From positions 1 through 12,356 of the forward strand of contig JAGQUI010000036.1 of NCBI GenBank assembly GCA_020438595.1: a DNA stretch of 12,356 nucleotides, written 5' to 3'. Under the pieces are notes generated by a model, which was not told the DNA's origin, ran no database searches, and saw nothing but the letters and a program-made list of their open reading frames with translations. The translations under genes and the position numbers were made by a program. Source of the DNA: Propionibacteriaceae bacterium (GTDB lineage Bacteria; Actinomycetota; Actinomycetes; Propionibacteriales; Propionibacteriaceae). Below, one piece after another: positions 11,848 through 12,356 of the stretch. Position 1 is the stretch's first letter; every line of letters starts with the position of its first letter.

Positions 11848-12356
11848 TCACCCACCGACACCCGCGCCCTGGACGACCACGACGACCTGCCGCGCATCAT
11901 CCGGGCCGGCCGGCATCTGGCCCGCCCGAAACGCTACGGGCGCGGCCACGCCATCGAACTCGAGGGCGAGTGGGATCTGCCCGCCGCGCTGACCGAGCAG
12001 GCCCGCCGCGGCGACGGCTGGGTGAAGCTGGTCGGCGACTGGATCGACCGGTCGGTGGGGGATCTGGCGCCGCTGTGGTCCGACGACGTGCTGGTGGCCG
12101 CCATCGCCGCCGCCCATGACGAGGGCGCCCGCGTCACTGCGCACGTGTTCGGCGAGGACGCGCTGCCCGGCCTCATCGCCGCGGGTATCGACTGCATCGA
12201 GCATGGCACGGGGCTGACCGACGACACCGTGGCGATGATGGTCGAGCACGGAACCGCGCTGGTGCCCACCATGATCAACATCGAGAACTTTCCCGGGTTC
12301 GCCGACGCCGCAAGTAAATTCCCGACCTACGCCACCCATATGCGCGAGCTGTATGC
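11797..12356 (+). CDS. Amidohydrolase family protein, truncated at the 5' end and cut by the window edge
   Basis: An open frame with no stop to the right edge encodes about 186 residues of a metal-dependent TIM-barrel amidohydrolase. From about 11821 it reads GALLLRDCGSP, then DLPRIIRAGRHLARP, WVKLVGDWIDRSVGD, VTAHVFGEDAL and GIDCIEHGTGL. The likely metal ligands are K (codon 12025), H (12142) and H (12202), corresponding to the strand-4 Lys, strand-5 His and strand-6 His of imidazolonepropionase-like members. The strand-1 HxH motif, normally about 70 residues earlier, is missing, as is the start codon, because the sequence turns into the antisense of the ABC permease at about 11797-11830. 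The strand-8 Asp lies past the edge. The substrate is unknown. It cannot be functional if the join is real. Confidence 0.82.

Noticed and set aside
10553..11851. Long alternative minus-strand frame in the ABC permease region
   Set aside because: It is a +1 shadow rich in Arg/Gly/Pro; the FtsX motifs lie in the other frame.
1..12356. CRISPR array, tRNA or rRNA gene, transposon, phage genes or a new defence system
   Set aside because: No regular spaced repeats, cloverleaf-like runs, transposase or integrase motifs, or toxin-antitoxin-like pairs with recognisable domains were found.

Overview
The window is GC-rich and gene-dense, with GTG starts, GTGA/TGATG gene overlaps and actinobacterial families (CspB-type cold-shock protein with a C-terminal extension, DUF3027, DUF2530, Pro-rich single-pass DUF4352-type protein). 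It looks like chromosomal DNA of a high-GC actinobacterium. The genus cannot be read from the sequence alone. Both window ends lie inside genes.

Layout. At 2-472 is the 3' end of an MFS drug-type exporter, followed at 520-1233 by a cutC-family gene. Converging on it is a tightly packed four-gene minus-strand operon read 4316 to 1237: Pro-rich three-TM protein, membrane-anchored DUF4352-like protein, Nudix hydrolase and CDF metal-efflux protein. The genes overlap by 1 and 4 nt and are then separated by 4 nt. Divergent from that operon is a two-gene plus-strand unit (4456-5615), a CspB-type cold-shock protein translationally coupled to a DUF3027 protein. It converges on a small two-TM DUF2530 gene, which is itself divergent from a full-length AzgA/PbuG-like purine permease (6008-7501).

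From about 7.5 kb the character changes. The permease is followed by a short relic that looks like a glycerol-3-phosphate dehydrogenase with most of its middle missing and AGG where the start codon should be. Next come an intact GT1-type glycosyltransferase, a small soluble protein overlapping its 3' end on the opposite strand, a 60-residue two-TM protein, a C-terminal fragment of an NAD(P)-binding SDR/NmrA-like protein, and a large FtsX-type ABC permease lacking its N-terminus. That permease abuts, head to head, an amidohydrolase that also lacks its N-terminus. The shared break point near 11.80-11.85 kb is the most striking anomaly: either a real deletion of a divergent promoter region (with the ATPase gene presumably in the lost part) or an assembly/chimera join.

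Regulation. Four of the eight visible transcription-unit starts have a TAnnnT -10 hexamer exactly 6 or 7 nt before the start codon, the signature of leaderless mRNAs. Two of these form a compact back-to-back promoter between the DUF2530 and permease genes. I found no CRISPR array, tRNA, rRNA, transposase or integrase, and no convincing new defence or biosynthetic system. Most of the window is ordinary core genome; the interest lies in the relics, the truncated junction and the promoter architecture.
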